Shown here: positions 35,945 through 51,500 of the stretch, piece after piece
How positions within the stretch are numbered: position 1 is the first letter of the stretch
How the letters are laid out: the number at the start of each line of letters is the position of its first letter
DNA from: Mactra quadrangularis
Taxonomy: Eukaryota > Mollusca > Bivalvia > Venerida > Mactridae
Reading direction: 5' to 3'
NCBI GenBank assembly: GCA_025267735.1
Contig: CM046307.1
Span: 56,043,395-56,107,394, forward strand
Length of the DNA stretch: 64,000 bases
The notes under the pieces: model-generated
What the model was told of the DNA's origin: nothing
Databases searched by the model: none
The model's input: only the letters and a program-made list of their open reading frames with translations
Made by a program: the position numbers and the translations under genes

Positions 35945-36461
35945 GAACATATAAGATTGTGATTGTTCTTTATTAATATAAACAAAATTAGAAGTAAGAT
36001 TGTAACAGTTCTTTATAATTATAAACATAACTAGATGTAAGATTGTGACAGTTCTTTTTTTAATATAAAGATACTTAGAAGTAAAATAGCAATAATTCTT
36101 TACTAATTTAAACATAATTAGGAGTAAGGCTGCAACAGTTCTTTATTAATATAAACATAATTAGAAGTAAAATTGCAATAGTTCTATATTATTATAAACA
36201 TAATTAGAAGTAAAATTGCAATAGTTCTTTATTAATATAAACATAATTAGAAGTAAAATTGCAATAGTTCTTTATTAATATAAACATAATTAGAAGTAAA
36301 ATTGCAATAGTTCTTTACTAATATAAACATAATTAGAAGTAAAATTGCAATAGTTCTTTATTAATATAAACATAATTAGAAGTAAAATTGCAATAGTTCT
36401 TTATTATTATAAACATAATTAGAAGTAAAATTGCAATAGTTCTTTATTAATATAAACATAA
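35945..36461 (-). repeat. HEATR1 3' UTR array: 12 units of 43 bp with stop-codon sequence and AATAAA
   Basis: The transcript-sense unit reads AGAACTATTGCAATTTTACT TCTAATTATG then TTTATATTAATAA. It is a copy of the HEATR1 coding end (AGAACCATTACAATCTTACT TCTAATTATG). Seven of the twelve units keep an AATAAA hexamer in transcript sense. Units near the gene are almost identical; distal ones have drifted. It starts directly after the stop codon. Confidence 0.9.
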
Positions 36462-36550
36462 TTAGAAGTAAGATTGTAATGGTTCTCCAAGTGTTTTCTC
36501 CATTTCTCTAACAACTTCATGACATTTATTCTCTACCTCTTCCGAGTCAT
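36462..36550 (-). CDS. HEATR1: HEATR1 last exon with stop codon (window exon 28)
   Basis: 89 nt, phase 1, acceptor TATTTTCAG. DSEEVENKCHEVVREMEKTL GEPLQSYF then TAA (36462-36464). The last 25 or so coding bases are the template of the 43-bp array that follows. Confidence 0.97.
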
Positions 36551-39500
36551 CTGAAAATAAAATTAGGATTTGAATGTCAATCACTGACACCAAAGGGCGG
36601 AGGTAAGCCAATAAACTCCTCCCAAGTGAAAAGTCTGGACCTTTCTGATTTTTTGCAGAAAACAATTATAAGAAAAGCTAAGGTTAAGTAACACCATCAT
36701 TAGTTTATTTCACTGACTTTAATGTAAATGATGATAAGTAGACAAAGTGATGATTAGATAGATCAAAAGTTATTTGACATTATGCTGAGACTACTATAAC
36801 TGCACCCTTAGACAAGTGGCCAATTTGTTAAACAAAGTAATCTTTTGTGTCCAAAGACTTGTGACAATGTTTGTTCAAGTATATGCCCATCAACTCTAAA
36901 CAGCATTATATAACATTAAAATAACAAAAGTAACTGAACATGCATAAACAATAGAGGAAAGTAAAACAGTAACCAAATTCTAACGATATAACTAAATCAA
37001 TACAAACCTTCCATTAATTCAGCTAAGAAAGGTACTGTATCAGGTAATAATTGCATATAGTCATCTCCTAACTTTCTATTTAATTGATCTATAGCAACAA
37101 GTGCTGATAGCTTCACCTGGAAAAAAAATATAGCGGATATTATAAAATGGATACAAGTGATTTTTTGCCTCAAATAAGAATCAAAATTAGACCTTTTCAT
37201 AATGGAAAAAAATGACAAAAATGACAAAAACATGTCCAAAATTTTACAATGGATAGCAAAATAAGTTCGAGTGAAAAAAAGTCTAAATCTAAACATAAAA
37301 GCAACATCTGTTTTCTGTTTTTGTCAGGGTCAGAAACATACATGAATTTCTGCAAGTACTTTTTATGAGAGTTAAGTGTTTAAAGACATTGATTTAAGAA
37401 AAAGGCATAGACTTTTTTAAAAATGTTTTCATAATCTTCCACATTTTCCCCATAATTTAGAAGAATAAAGATTTAAATGTAAAAAGGCAGGGTTTGTTTA
37501 AAAAAAGTAAAAATAAATCACTGCATAAATTTATAGAAACATGAGGAATAGAACATATAGCCCCTCAATCTGTAGACTTGTGTGCTACCCACTGAACTAG
37601 GTAGCCAGCTATACTTCAGAGTAGCAACACCACAAATAAAATAAGCATATAACAGTTACCTCAGGATGTTCACTTCTAGTTTTCAGACAAACTTGATAAT
37701 TAAGACTTCTCCATAAAGAATCATCTTGAGCTGCAACACATAGCTGTACTAAACATGGTACTAGATGATCATTAACTCTTGTCTTATATCCTTCTTTATC
37801 TCCTTGTTGATTCTCTAACTAGAAACATACATTGTATAAATATATTACATTAATATCATTTTCACTTGTAGGTTAGTTTGTTTTGTTGAGTATAACGCCG
37901 TTGCAACACATTATATAGATTACATGTACTTGTAGGGGAAATATGGAAGGGCACTTTGTGACAGTCAAATAGCGACAAAAACAAATATAATAAATTAATT
38001 TTTTCATTTTTTACTGGGTTAAACCCTGTGTCAACACAATTTAGGTCATTTTACGAAGTCCAGGGCACCTAACCTAGCTGTCCTGGACCCTTGTCTATAA
38101 CCAGTACTCACCTACCCTTCCACAAGGCCAGAAACGTTTTCATATTATCTAATCAATGGAGGAAAATGGACATCATTGTCAAATTTTCATGGAAGGGTAT
38201 AACCTCCCCGGGTGGGATTCGAACCCATACCCCCTCGGGCACGAGATTCCAAATCCCGACGCGCTACCAACTGCGCTATTGACCTGGGTTAAAATACATT
38301 AACATATCAGTTTAAAATTGTTGCCTGTAAATATTAAAATTATGTCAGACTATAAGTTCTATTTTTTTGCTGTGCTCTGTCATTGCAGTCATCAACTTAT
38401 CACACTAGCCCAAAGCCAAGAACAAGTCAAAATTGATTTTGGACAAGAAAAGGTAATAATGCTACTTGATGAATAATTTCTTTGATAAAAAAGACCAAGT
38501 CCTTGAAAATAGGCCAAGAAACAAAAACACAGAAATTTGATACGAGATATGTAACTTTTTGGTAGTTTCTGAAGTGAAGAGTTACATACACCTTTACAAT
38601 ATGTATGAGTATACAATAAGTTTTGAGGGAACTATTTCATGTTGGCATACATGTACTGTGGTTGAAATACCTCTTTACCCATGAGTAAACTATAAAAGAC
38701 TAGTTTCTAAGAAAGCTAAAAGAGTGGAATCCATAGAAAAAGTACACCCCTTTAAACTACATAGTAAAAATACTGTTCAGTGCATTAATTTTGCATGTAT
38801 TTTGCAAAGCCTATATTTCACATAATCTAAGGGGTCTTTAATTTGCAGGGTTTAGAAATTAGTACATTTGACATATACCCCATCATAGTTACTGATATAT
38901 TTATGAGGTTTAGGAAAAATTTTGATGTTATCACCGCAAATATGAAAATAAAACACTAAAATCACCCACAACACAGTATACACCGAGTACATACCTGATC
39001 AACTATTGGATGCATCAACAAATCAAATCTCTTTCTGTTGATAAATTTATCAGTATCATACAGACAACATTTATATATACAATCAAATATATATTGTAAT
39101 AATAAACCTGACTTCTGATAGCTAGACGTATCTGTAGGAAAATATTTCTCATCTGAAATAAAAACAACGTAACAAATCTTAGAACTTGGTGTTTAGACAG
39201 TCTATGAATTGAGTAGGTGCCTGGTTGCCCAGGACAATCGCTTTTTAGTTCGTACAACCAACAAATTATTTTGGGCAACCACTACCAAGATTTGTGAATG
39301 AGATCTAGTGCCTGCTCTTAATATGATCTGTTCTGATAACCACTTTCATAAGCTAATTTCGTAGACTGGTTATGATAAATATAATATTGAAAACAATAGT
39401 ATAATTTGCATGATTCTAAAGAAAACTGGATAAATACAATGTACTTGGTTATTGTACATATCAAGTGAAATAACTAGTCACAAAACCAAGTTTGCCTACC

Positions 39501-42500
39501 ATATAACAGAGTTGCACAGAGATGTGTATTTCTTTAACTATGCAAAAACAATCACATTCCAAAACACCAACAGCATGCACCAAGATGATTAAAACAATGT
39601 GAAGGTCTGGTTAAAATCCCTTGTCAAATGTAAGAGGAGTTACTCACTAAAGAGTTTCCTAAAGCGTACCATAAAGGGAGATAATTCTGTAAAAATTGAT
39701 GGAATCTCAAACAAACTAATAATAAGCACTAAGGCACCTGATGAGTATACTTTCCTGCAAGTTTGATTTAAAATCCATGAAGAAATGTAGGAGTTGCCCA
39801 GAGAAGAATCGTATACACCCATCTTCTTGCCGATACTCACAAATCTAATAATCAGAGATTTCTTTCAAAATATCTAGTCAATAAAATTTTACAAACCATT
39901 CTTGATAGAGTTGTTTAAATCAAGTAGTTTTACAGCATGATCCATAATGTGTGCAGCAAACAATGTAAATAGACTTCTTAACTTTTCTGCAAGCCTGAAA
40001 TACATTTAAGTTTCACAAAATATTAAAGAAACGCAGATTAAAGCCATATTTTAGAAGTCATAGTCACGAAATTATCTAGGCCAAAATATGCCTCTTAGTG
40101 CCTTTTTGATAAGAAAGCAATCTAATAGATTCATATCATTCATGCTTCAAGCAAAAACTCTCTTTTATACTCAACACAAATGTTTTTCAGGCATTTGTAA
40201 CTAAATTTCTAAACTTCTGCCAAAAATAATTTATCCTGAACTTGAAATAATGTTTTCTCCCAGCCAAAAGCAGTTTTGTTTGTATGGGTTACCTCTGTGT
40301 GGAATGTATTTATTCAACAAATAAAAGGCATTCAGCTTAGATTAAATCCTATTTTTCAGTGCACATAGGTTATTATTTCAACATGGTTACTCATAGGTAC
40401 ATCATGTACAAACTAAGTTTATCTGCAGGAAAACCCCATCAACTTGAGTTCTGAATCAAATCTACTGAAAGAGGTCATCAGGATGTATATAACAAGACTT
40501 TTTTATGTGATCATAAAAATACTGGATATTTTAGTTTCCAATAAAAAATGCCCATCATCAAGTCACTGTAAATTCAAGTAAATTTTTACTTCAACATAAA
40601 AGTTAGTAATACAGACCTTTCAGCTAACTTATAGAACACCAAAATCCTATCCCTGTATTCTTCGTATGTTGTTGCCCAATCAAACACCTGTAAAATTAAA
40701 AAAAAAAACCTTAAGACTTAAAAAATCATGTGAAGTACCAGCAAGTCTTTAGGGCGGTAGACAAAGAGCTTTGAGGACAAACTTTGCAATAAGAAATTTA
40801 AATAATGAAAAAAATCCATGACAGTGATTTATAGGATATTCTGTTTACAGTGAATAACACAACAATATTTTACCAGTATATGGGAAAGTCAAGAAGTGTT
40901 GAATTTATTGACACAAAAACAACATGTAAGTCACTTACCTTAAACAAGAAAGGCTTAAATGTAGATTCTGACAGTTTCATCACCATTGTTATAATGGTTT
41001 CTATGGTAACACTTTCCAAACTATCTAATTCTTCTTCAGAAAACTGAAATAATAACATACTTAATTCAATATCAATATAGAATATACATGAAGAAACATT
41101 TGTAAAAACCTATATTATGCTTTATACCCAAATTTGTTACATCTCGATATGACTTGTAAAAATCACCTTGTTACTTTTACATACAGTACCCACCAAAAGT
41201 TTGGAGACATTTTCAGATTGTAGGCCTATTGAATAGCTTTTAGCTAACATTTGATAACTGTTTATTTTGAAATGCTTTGCAGTTTTGCATCATTGTTTTG
41301 GTTATCATTATTATTATAACAGAGACAACAAAAATAGCATAAAAACTTTGTTATGGAAAATTATTACAATAATCATAGTTTTGGAGGCTTTTATGATGTC
41401 TGATGCTGAATCTTATTAAGTGTTGTATCATGAAGTTTCTTTTCATTTTATAACAAAACATACTTAAATATATTAAAAGTAATGTTTCTACAAAAGTAAT
41501 TGTCAAAATTCAAGAACTGTAGTAAATTTCTTTTGTCTCCAAACTATTGGTGGGTACTGTATAAGAATATCTATATGATATCTATGCTACTGGTGGAAGA
41601 TATAGTTCTGAAAATATTGAAAACCTATATTCAAAATACTGCAGCAGAAATATTTCATCAAGATTACATAACCGGTAGCACAGTTGACAGAGCACCAGGA
41701 TTTTGAATCTAGAGTCCCAAATGGGGGTATGGGTTCAAATCCCAACCGGGGAGGTTATGCCTTTCCATGAAAATTTGACAATGTTAATTTTCCTCAATTA
41801 ATAAGGAATAATAATGGAGAAGTTTCCAGCCTTGTAGAAGGGTAGGTGAGTACTGGTTATTGACACCGGTCCAGGAAAGCTAGGTAAGGTACGCTGAACG
41901 ACGTAAAATAACATGAAAAAATTGTGTTGAACAAGTGTTAAACCCAGTACAAATGTAATTCATTTTCAAAATACTGAAATCAGTAATAATATTGAAAACG
42001 TTCACCCATGGTTCTAACTTACCGAAGGATAATCTGTTCTAATGTCAAGACATTGTATAAAGAACTTTTGTAACAAGCCCATATGACTAGTTAAATCTTC
42101 CCTTGTTATATGTGATACATGATCACCAAATAATGACATCAATGTTGATACACTTGTCTGAAAATAGAAACAGTACTATATAAGATCAGGGGTGTGGAAT
42201 TTATCATTTTTCCATTTGTCTACTGACTAGTAAAATCTAAAAATCAAATTGTCGGAATCAAAAAGCACATGCTCAGATGTTTAATACTCAATAGCCACCC
42301 GGCTAGCTAAGTTGGTAGCACGCAAGTTAACAGATCGAGGAGTCGTGGGTTCCATTCCCAGGCGGGGCATACTTTCGTGGATCTTGGTCATGAAATTATT
42401 TCTAAGGCCATTCTCCCTCCTTCCAATTTTCATTATGTAGGGCAGTATGCGCTTAGTAGTTGGTTAACAGCTAAATCCAGAGATTTAGCCTTTCCAGGAG

Positions 42501-45500
42501 GAGTGAGTAGGTTGACTGACCGCCATTATATAACCTATACAATGTGTTGCTATGGCATTAAACCCAACAAAAACAAATCAATACTCAAACCCTAATATTG
42601 ATTACAATGGTATAAGCTACAAAATATAAGTAATAATAGATAATTGATGATAAAAAAGTTCATTGTTGAATACGATTGAAACATTGAGACATCTACATAT
42701 CTAGGTATTGCTACATTAGCATACTTACAGTCTAAAAGTATTAGTGGCTCATGGATAAGTGGGGTGAAAATATTTACTTGTCTGCAGACATACATGTACA
42801 AATCAGACAAGTCGGGCATAAGAATTCCACAGTCCTGTATAAGATCATACTTGATCACTGTTATACCTAGGTTTGTAGTGCAATAAGCTATAATCATGGG
42901 TGGAAGTTGAAAATTTTCAAAATATTGAAAAGCAACTTTAAAAACACTGAATACAAAGATTTTAAATAGGTAACATAGAGTAATTTATTCTCATACTAAT
43001 ACTGAAATCAGTATTAATACTGAAAACTTTACCCATGTATAATCTATTAAATTCTAAATCTATTTTCCTGAATGTGTTGCTGGTTCAAGTCTTAATAATT
43101 GACGCAAGCATCATTATGTAGGTCAGAGGCGTGGTAAGCTATGAATGAGACATTTAATGTAATTTTCTGAAGGTGTTGCTGGTTCAAATCTCACTGGCAT
43201 GGTTAAAGTGTTCAATGAAAATTTGACAATTATGTTAAAATTCCTCCCTATATTAGGTACATGAAGAAATTGTCAGCCTGTTGGATAGGTGCGTATATCT
43301 GTGGCAGTAAAATGATCATATGTGCTGACAGTGCTAAAATCCAAAGTAAATAACAAAAAGACATGACCATCATTTAAACTTAGGTCTTAAAATGCTCCAC
43401 TTTGACGAACACAAGTAAGTAATTAATCTGTCTGAGACACTAATAAAATAATCATAATAATGATAATAAAAATAATGATATTACCAGATTAGTTTTAACT
43501 AATTCATCATGACAAGATTGCACAATTGGTAACAAGACACGTGTTGGTAAACTATTGGATAGTGTAGATCTAAAAATAGAACAACAAAAATTTAAACTCA
43601 CAAAATACATAATTATGCAGTACAACCTCTCAAGAACAACACCTACTGGGAGGGACTAAAGCGTGTTGTTGCATAGAGGATTCTTTCTGTTGAGGGCCAC
43701 TTTGCAGATGTAACAATGTATACATACATTAAACTGATTAGAAAGCACACACCCATGTCAGTAGCTGACAAACACTCTACTTGATACAAAGGTAGGTCAG
43801 TGTATGTATGAGCAGTGGTCTAGTGGTAGGACCTGTGCTTAGAGATGGAGAGGTCCCAAGTTTGAACCCCACTAGGGCCACTACTTCTTTCATTGAGCAT
43901 GAAATTTACCTAAATTTGTTCCAATCCACCAAGGTGTAAATGAGTACCCTGAGGATCACCTGCTTGAAGGTGCATTCAATGATCATGGTTTATTGCACAA
44001 ATTAGTTAAGTCGTCTGAACATAAATATGGAAGCAGACTTTAAACAGAATTTAAATTTTAATTCCTGATGAGTCCATTAAAAGGTATCACTGCAACAATT
44101 CACAATAAAATGTAAAAGAGAATAGAAGCAATCAAGAGATGGTTCAACACACAAACCTGATGGCTTTAAGTCTAAGTTGTACTTGTTGTTTCTGTAATAT
44201 CTCAACATCTTCAGTAGACAATAAACATACCTGTTGTATAAATTATAAACCATACAGTTCATATGATAGGTAATGCTTATCAAAGTACTTTAAATAAATA
44301 CAAGACTTGCCCACTAAACAGGTTAATAACTTGGTTACGTACATACATCATTTTCTTGATTCAAACAGACCACTTTGACATTAACATTTATACCCAAGGG
44401 TGTGAAATTTTAAGTTTTTTCTGCTTGTCCAAGGACAAGTGGAATCTAAAAATCAACTTGTCCTGGTCCAGAAGTGCAATACTGTATGCTTACATGTACA
44501 GCTAGAAAATACTACTTGTCCACAGACAAATGAGGTGAAAATACATATTCACTTGTTGACATAAATGTTCAAGTCAGACAAGTCAGGCATAGGAATTCCA
44601 CATCCCTGATTATAACAAATATGCACATATCCATGTATATTGTAACTATATTGATAGTCAATTAAACATGCTCGAACTAATTAAACAATGTTTCACCCCA
44701 AATGTTGTTAATATGCTGCCCTGAGCAACGCTTCTCACTCATTCTGGCACAGATTTGCTTTGATCTTTATGAAGAAATGACAAATCATGTATATAAGTAT
44801 AAAAATCATAGGAAATCCTAGATCAACTTACATTTAACAATATTTTATGTAGATATGGACTAAGAAATTTAGCTAAATTCTCAACAACTTTGTTAACTGT
44901 AGTGATAACACTCATCAAATAGAGTTCATTACTGAAAATATATGATAAACAACTGAATGGAACATGAAAAATAAAATATCAAAGGCATATTGTCAAAAAC
45001 ATCCATGGTTTCTCTACAGGTTTTAAATTATCAAAATGGATTGATTATTGACGATTTAACTGGAGATTTATTTCATGGCAACAATTTTAAGCTGCACTTT
45101 AACCATATTGCCCCTTTAAGTTAAAACATTAAAGCCCCATGAAAGGCTCTATCAATTAAAGAAAAAAAACATGATGGAAAGTAACTACAGATGTCTTGTT
45201 AAGCAATGCATATTCATCATGATTAAGACTTGATGATATCTTTAATGTAGGTCCCAGTAATAACAAAGCAAATATTACCAACATTTTCACAATCAAAATG
45301 CGAACAGTCTGAATCTGGAAATTCTGCAAACTTAGAGGCCTTAAAACCTTTGCCTGTACTAGATGCATTTGTGCTGAGCAAAGTTATTTGTTACTGAAAA
45401 GTATGCAACACAGATTAAATCCTATTATTCTGCTGTCACATATTTGTGTTTCAACTTTGTTGGGCATAAAGTTATTCTGCTGAAATAAAACCCGCCTGCT

Positions 45501-48500
45501 TAAGCTCAGAATGAAATCTATTCAAGTTACCTGTATAATCTATCAGTATCAGCCAACACAGCCACAAGTACAGACATGAATGTAGATAATTGTTCTATAA
45601 CAAGATGTTTAAACACAGACACTATCTCTGCTATACATAATAGAGCACAAGCTGCTACTTGTATGTTGGTTTTCTTGTAATTGAAAACATCCACCGATGT
45701 ACGAAGTACCTGAAATACAACATTATTATTTAGAAGTGATTATTCCAAAGCAGAATAGCAGGGCACTGCACCCTGCCCCTTTTCTCTCCTCCCTGCCCCT
45801 TTTTAGCCTTTTTCTATGCAGTGCTAGTACATTTGAGACTTTTACCCTCAGATATGCCCTGCCCCTTTTTTCTGCCTTCCTGCCTTTTTCTGAGTTCTGG
45901 GATAATCACTATATAATTTAGTAACTATACTTAATTATCAGTGTTACTATAATATAGTAACCAGTGTAAATTCTCTGAATATTCAAGCTAAAAATGTTGA
46001 AATACAAGATAAAGCCTAAAATATTACATTAAAATTTCAATAGACAAGTGACAAGAATAGTCACATAACCAATTTATTACTGCAAGTAAACATTTGTTGA
46101 GGCAAGTAAATTATATAGCTGGTTGTTCAACTAGGCATAGAATTAATGTTAGCCCTGAATAGGAAGTTATTTCTCAATTTACCAACATTCGCTACTCTAA
46201 TAAGCAGAAATTTCTTTCACATACATGTAACTTGTTTAAAAGGTAACATAAACAACCAGTATACAAACCTTAATAAATTCCTCCTTGTTATTAAGACCTA
46301 GATATCTACATAATAATTTCAGAGATATAAAAGCTGTCTGACTATTGACTGACATTTCCTCATTGATCTCTTTACCTAGACATAATTTTCTTACAATCTT
46401 TCTTAACTTATCTATCATTGGTGCTAATGTACTTGTCTGAAATAAAAAATAAATAGCTTTTTAAAAACACAATGGTTCCTGAAGCCTTAGGCCTATGAAT
46501 CTAAATTTATAATACCAAAGACTTTTGGTCTAGCAACCTGAATTTATGATTCCCAAGACCCTTGGCCTATGAATCTTAATTCATATATAAGGATCCAGAA
46601 ATAGTATTCAAACTTGTCTTCACTTTACCTCTAAATAGAAACTATATAAAAGCAAAATTATGATAATATTTCCTAGAATAGAATCTATAGAGTTGGGCAT
46701 GGTTTTAAACATTTGCATATAGGAGATCACTATATAGTGCTACAAAGCAATAACCATACACAACTGGATTTACATTTCAAATTATAAGTAGATCAACAAA
46801 TACATACATCAAAACTATCCGAATCTTTCTGTTGTTGTAATTTAGAATTTAATAAATCCATAGCTTTTCTCTGTACTGTAGGTAGGTCATGTGACAATAA
46901 TCCACCAATCACAGCAATGAACATATCATCTGGTAACAATGACACAAACTGGAAAAAAATAACATTATAATTATATTAATTGACATTATGCTGATGCTAC
47001 TATAACCAGGCCCTTAGAAAAGTGGCTATTTTGTTTAACAAAGTAATCCTTTGTGTCCAAAGACATGTGATTATGTTTGTTTAAGTATACTCTAATCTTT
47101 TCGTAGGTGAAAGGATTGTGGAAGGTACAGCATAATGTCAATTGGGTTTTTTGAGGCATCAAACACCCATTATGGTCATTTTACGGCAGCCAACACACCT
47201 TACCTAGGTTTCCTGGATATCTGTCTTTCATCAGTACCTATCTACCTAACAAAATTATCCTACAAGCAAAATGCATTATTTAGTGAATGAAGTCATGATT
47301 ATAAATGCAAAGAGGTTTTCTATTTTACTTGTTTCCAAGAGATTTAAGCTATTATTCATTAAATACTACATTCTATTTATCAGTTAAAAAGTCTATAAAA
47401 GCATAAACTCATTGTTTTTAGCAATTTTCCAGTATTTTGTTTACAATGTAATGTAAGGTAATGTGCTTTACCAAGTATTTCAACATTCAGTTCCTGGCTG
47501 GGATTAGAACCATCTATCCATTGAACTACAGTCAGATGTGCTACCAACAGAGCTAAATGGCCATGTTGTATTGCTTTTGAAGTAAGTTCACTTAATACAT
47601 GAAAAATCTGTATTTTTTTGTTGTTGTTGGGTTTAAAGCTGTAGCAACACATTGTATAGGTCATATCATGGTGGTCAGTCAACTCACTCACAGTTAACCA
47701 GTTACTTGGTGCATACTTCTGTCAATGACATACAACTGCCCTATATGATTTAGATTCAGTGGTAGGAGGGAGAATGGTTTTAAAATTTTTTTTCAAAACC
47801 AAACTCCACCAAAGTATGCCCTGCCCGAAAAACAAAATCATGACTCCTTGATCATTTGACTTGTGAGCTACAGACTATGCTAGTTGGGTGGAATTTATCT
47901 GTTTTCATCATTCACAAAGTACAACATAAAATCAACATACCTTATCTAACATATCATGAGCTTTATGTTGAAATGCTTTCCAATATTTTAGTGTAGATTT
48001 ACCAACACAACGATTGGTAACCCTGGTAACATGTGATACTAATTTAAGTGACGATTCTAAAACACGTTCAAAACATGGTATCAACTCTTTCTCTCCATCA
48101 ACAGTGATCTGTTAAGTAAAATATAAAAACAAGTAAATCTGTGAGCTAATGCTCACTAGTGATACCCCCGCCAAAATCTAAAAATATGCGACAAACAGGA
48201 AGTAGATGAGCAAGGAGCATGAAATCGCTTTACACCACATGGGACTATGGGATGAAGCAATATGCAAAGTATTAGGCTGCTGCATGATATAGCTGCTGAG
48301 AAAACTGCGACGGAAAATTTGTAACGGACGGACGGCCGGACGCACGGACGGACAAGGGTAAAACAGTATACCCCCCTCTTCTTCAAACCGGGGGTATAAT
48401 TATAAGTTAACTATCATTTTTTACACCATGTACAAGTTTATTGAGGGAATAGAGGAACATTGGATGAGAACAAGTTCAGGTCAATGTTTATTTTCACTTT

Positions 48501-51500
48501 TAGGAGAACCAAGGCAGGACCTTTTTTAGGGGAAATTGGCAGCAAAATTAAATAGAGGGGTGGACTCATTTTCAATACTTCAGATAACATTTGTAAAAGA
48601 ATAGTTCAGTTTTATCTAATTTCACCTATTAAAGTAATATTTTTATCTGGATCTTTTCAAAAATATTTAAGAAATTTGCAAACATGTAATAAACACATGT
48701 AGTACAAAACTTTCAGGCCACAGTTTTGCTTTAGAAAAGGAAATGAAACATGCTTTTTGTGGAGAGAATAGGGCCCAATTTTGGCCCCGAAATTGCCCTA
48801 AAAACATTGCTTCTTCAATAAATACAGTTCCACTTATCATTAGAAGACCCTTGCATATATAGATAAGTCATAGTCAGAGATCTAATCAGACAGATCACAG
48901 AAAATCAAATTTATTGCTTTCCTTGATTTAGCACTTAAAATCATGACACTAAGAGACAAACATTGGTTGTACAAGTTGTAAAATCATTATCCACTGACAC
49001 CCTGAAATTGGTTGGAAATTTCAACCCAAGACTTGTGGATCAAAGGCGGTCCTTTAAAAAGATAAAGAAGGGAAAACAATCGGTACCAAGTGAAATATTG
49101 GACCAATCAGAGTAATTCAAGCTAGCCAAGTTTAAGCATTTAAACCATAAACTGTTAAAAAAGAAAAATAGTGCAAAGTAAGGCTCTTTTTTACATTAAC
49201 AAGTTCCAGCGTTTGAACTTTCCATGTAATGGAGTAGTAGAAAGTACAAAGTAAGAAATAAATGGGACATTACCTGATAAATAAAATCAGAGTTAGTGTA
49301 CAGATGTATGAGTAAATTGATGGCTGCATATTTAAAATGTCTTAATTGTTTTCCAGAATGAAAAGCCACATTGAAGATCATAGCATCTTCTTTATGAAGT
49401 TTACCAAACGATTCTGGAACTTTCTGCTGTCTTTTGGAGTCATCTGAAATAGAAAATGAAATTTTGGAGGGCAATGTATATCCTAAGTTGGGTTAAATAG
49501 TGCACCAAGTTATATACACTAGTCATACACAAATGAACAAAATGTTTTAAGGGTAAGCCTTGGGACACTGGTCAGAAGTGCCACTGAAAAGCACACCAAG
49601 CTGACCCAACATTTTTTTATGGATGTATTGTAAAATTTAATTAAACTGTCAGGGTAGCACAGGTTAGCCCTAATGATTTAAATACTCACTACTGTATTTC
49701 ATAACTCAGGATTGATAAAAATAGATATCTGTATGTATGTAAAGGGATTATCGTGCAAAATATCAAGTAGAGGGTGGTGGACAAGACTGTAGTAACTCAC
49801 TCTTTAACCCAATGCACTTACTACAGTCTTGAGGGCAACCCTCCAAGTATTTAAATCAGCGGTGTTAGTAAAACAATAAAGTCTACATACCATCTTTATC
49901 ATCAGGCAGTTTAAGAAGATATTCTAATATTTCTGTAGCTGATGATAGCTGTATTGTAGAACTAAACTCTAAACACATAGATAAACAGAACTCTGTATCG
50001 TTGGATACCTGTAACACATATATAATAAGAACTAAACTCTAAACACATAGATAAACAAAACTCTGTATCGTTGGATACCTGTAACACATTATATAATAAA
50101 TTAATGTAAAGTCAGTGTTTTCTCAACAGTCCAAGTTTGAATAATTTCATGGTGACTGAATAGATTCTCTGATATACAGTTGAATTAGATTTTTCGAAAT
50201 TGCTTCAGAACAGTAAAAAAACTTTGAAAAATTGTGATGTTGAAAAATCACCAAATCATGAATCTCAATGTTGCACGCAATATTTCGTCATTTTGGAATT
50301 CATGGGAAAAGGAAGGTACATGTAGTTTTCTATGCACTATTTGATGTGATTCAATTACTTGAAAAGCAAGAGAAATCTGTAAAAAGTAAATGATATAATC
50401 ATTAATTGTTGTTGTTGATCAGATGACTACAGACCCTGAATGCCGACAATATACAGTGCCATCCATAATTACCTTTACACTTTTGTAACTGTATGATTTG
50501 TATTTAAATTTTAGCCAATACTTGATAGATTAAAAACATATATTCAGACAGGGTTGGCGCTGGGTCATAAGAAGTTGTCGCCAACATTTTCGCCAAATGA
50601 AAAAAGTTGTCGCCACTTTGGGGCCATTGGAGCCAACAAAATTTCTTACAGTTTAATAAGTTTATAGTGCATCAACGCAAATTATTGTTGTATTAAGACA
50701 GCAAGCACACCTTCATTGTAGTCTAGCTCTCCTGAACTCTTGTTTGTATCTTAATTATTGTATTATTTTTTAATTTGCAGATTTTTCATTTTTTACATAA
50801 ATAAAGCAAGAACAGTCAATGTCACGCAAATGCATATGCCGAAATGATAGAATAGATTCGTATAGAATGTCAGAAGCACCAATTATTACACACACAAAAG
50901 TAGAATTTCTTATGTTTCACTTCTGATTTAACCCATTAATTGTGTCATAAATCACTATCATCTTATCATGACTGACAATTAAAGTCGAATAACTCAGAAT
51001 TCCAACAAAACAAAACAATTAGATTTTGAATGTAAACTTATTAATTCATTTAATTGACATTAAAAATTAATTAATACACTCGTAATGTTTGGTTACTCAG
51101 TTAAATTACTTTACACAAATTCCTCAGAACATTGTGATTTTGTATCAAACTGTAACCTAAAATAATCTTTGTATCATTTCAATAGAAAATGTCTCCTTTC
51201 TGGTTAAGTCTAAATGATTGCAGGTATATCTTCTTGGAAAATATCAATGTCCTCAATTTTGACCTTTCTTTGTTAAAATATGTTTTATCATATTGGTTGG
51301 TTATCATACTTGTTTCTTAAATATTACTTTTCATGTAGCAATGCATACTTAATACTGATTTTTAGAGTCTGTTACACGACTTTAGTTGATTATGTCACTA
51401 AAACTTATTATTTTCAATAATTCAATTTGTCGAAACCAACCTGTGTTTATTCTTAAGATAGAAAAATAGAGGGGATTTCTTTTTACTTTTGCTAAATTAT

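Noticed and set aside
38200..38290. tRNA-like sequence with A- and B-boxes
   Set aside because: It is the head of a SINE with the shared body and tail, not a functional tRNA gene; the same applies to 41668, 42296, 43800, 62885 and 63570.
48156..48386. Minus frames with repeated VCPSVRYKFSVAVFSAAIS at two loci (also 61078-61320)
   Set aside because: They are translations of the two copies of the 270-bp dispersed element, not a protein family.
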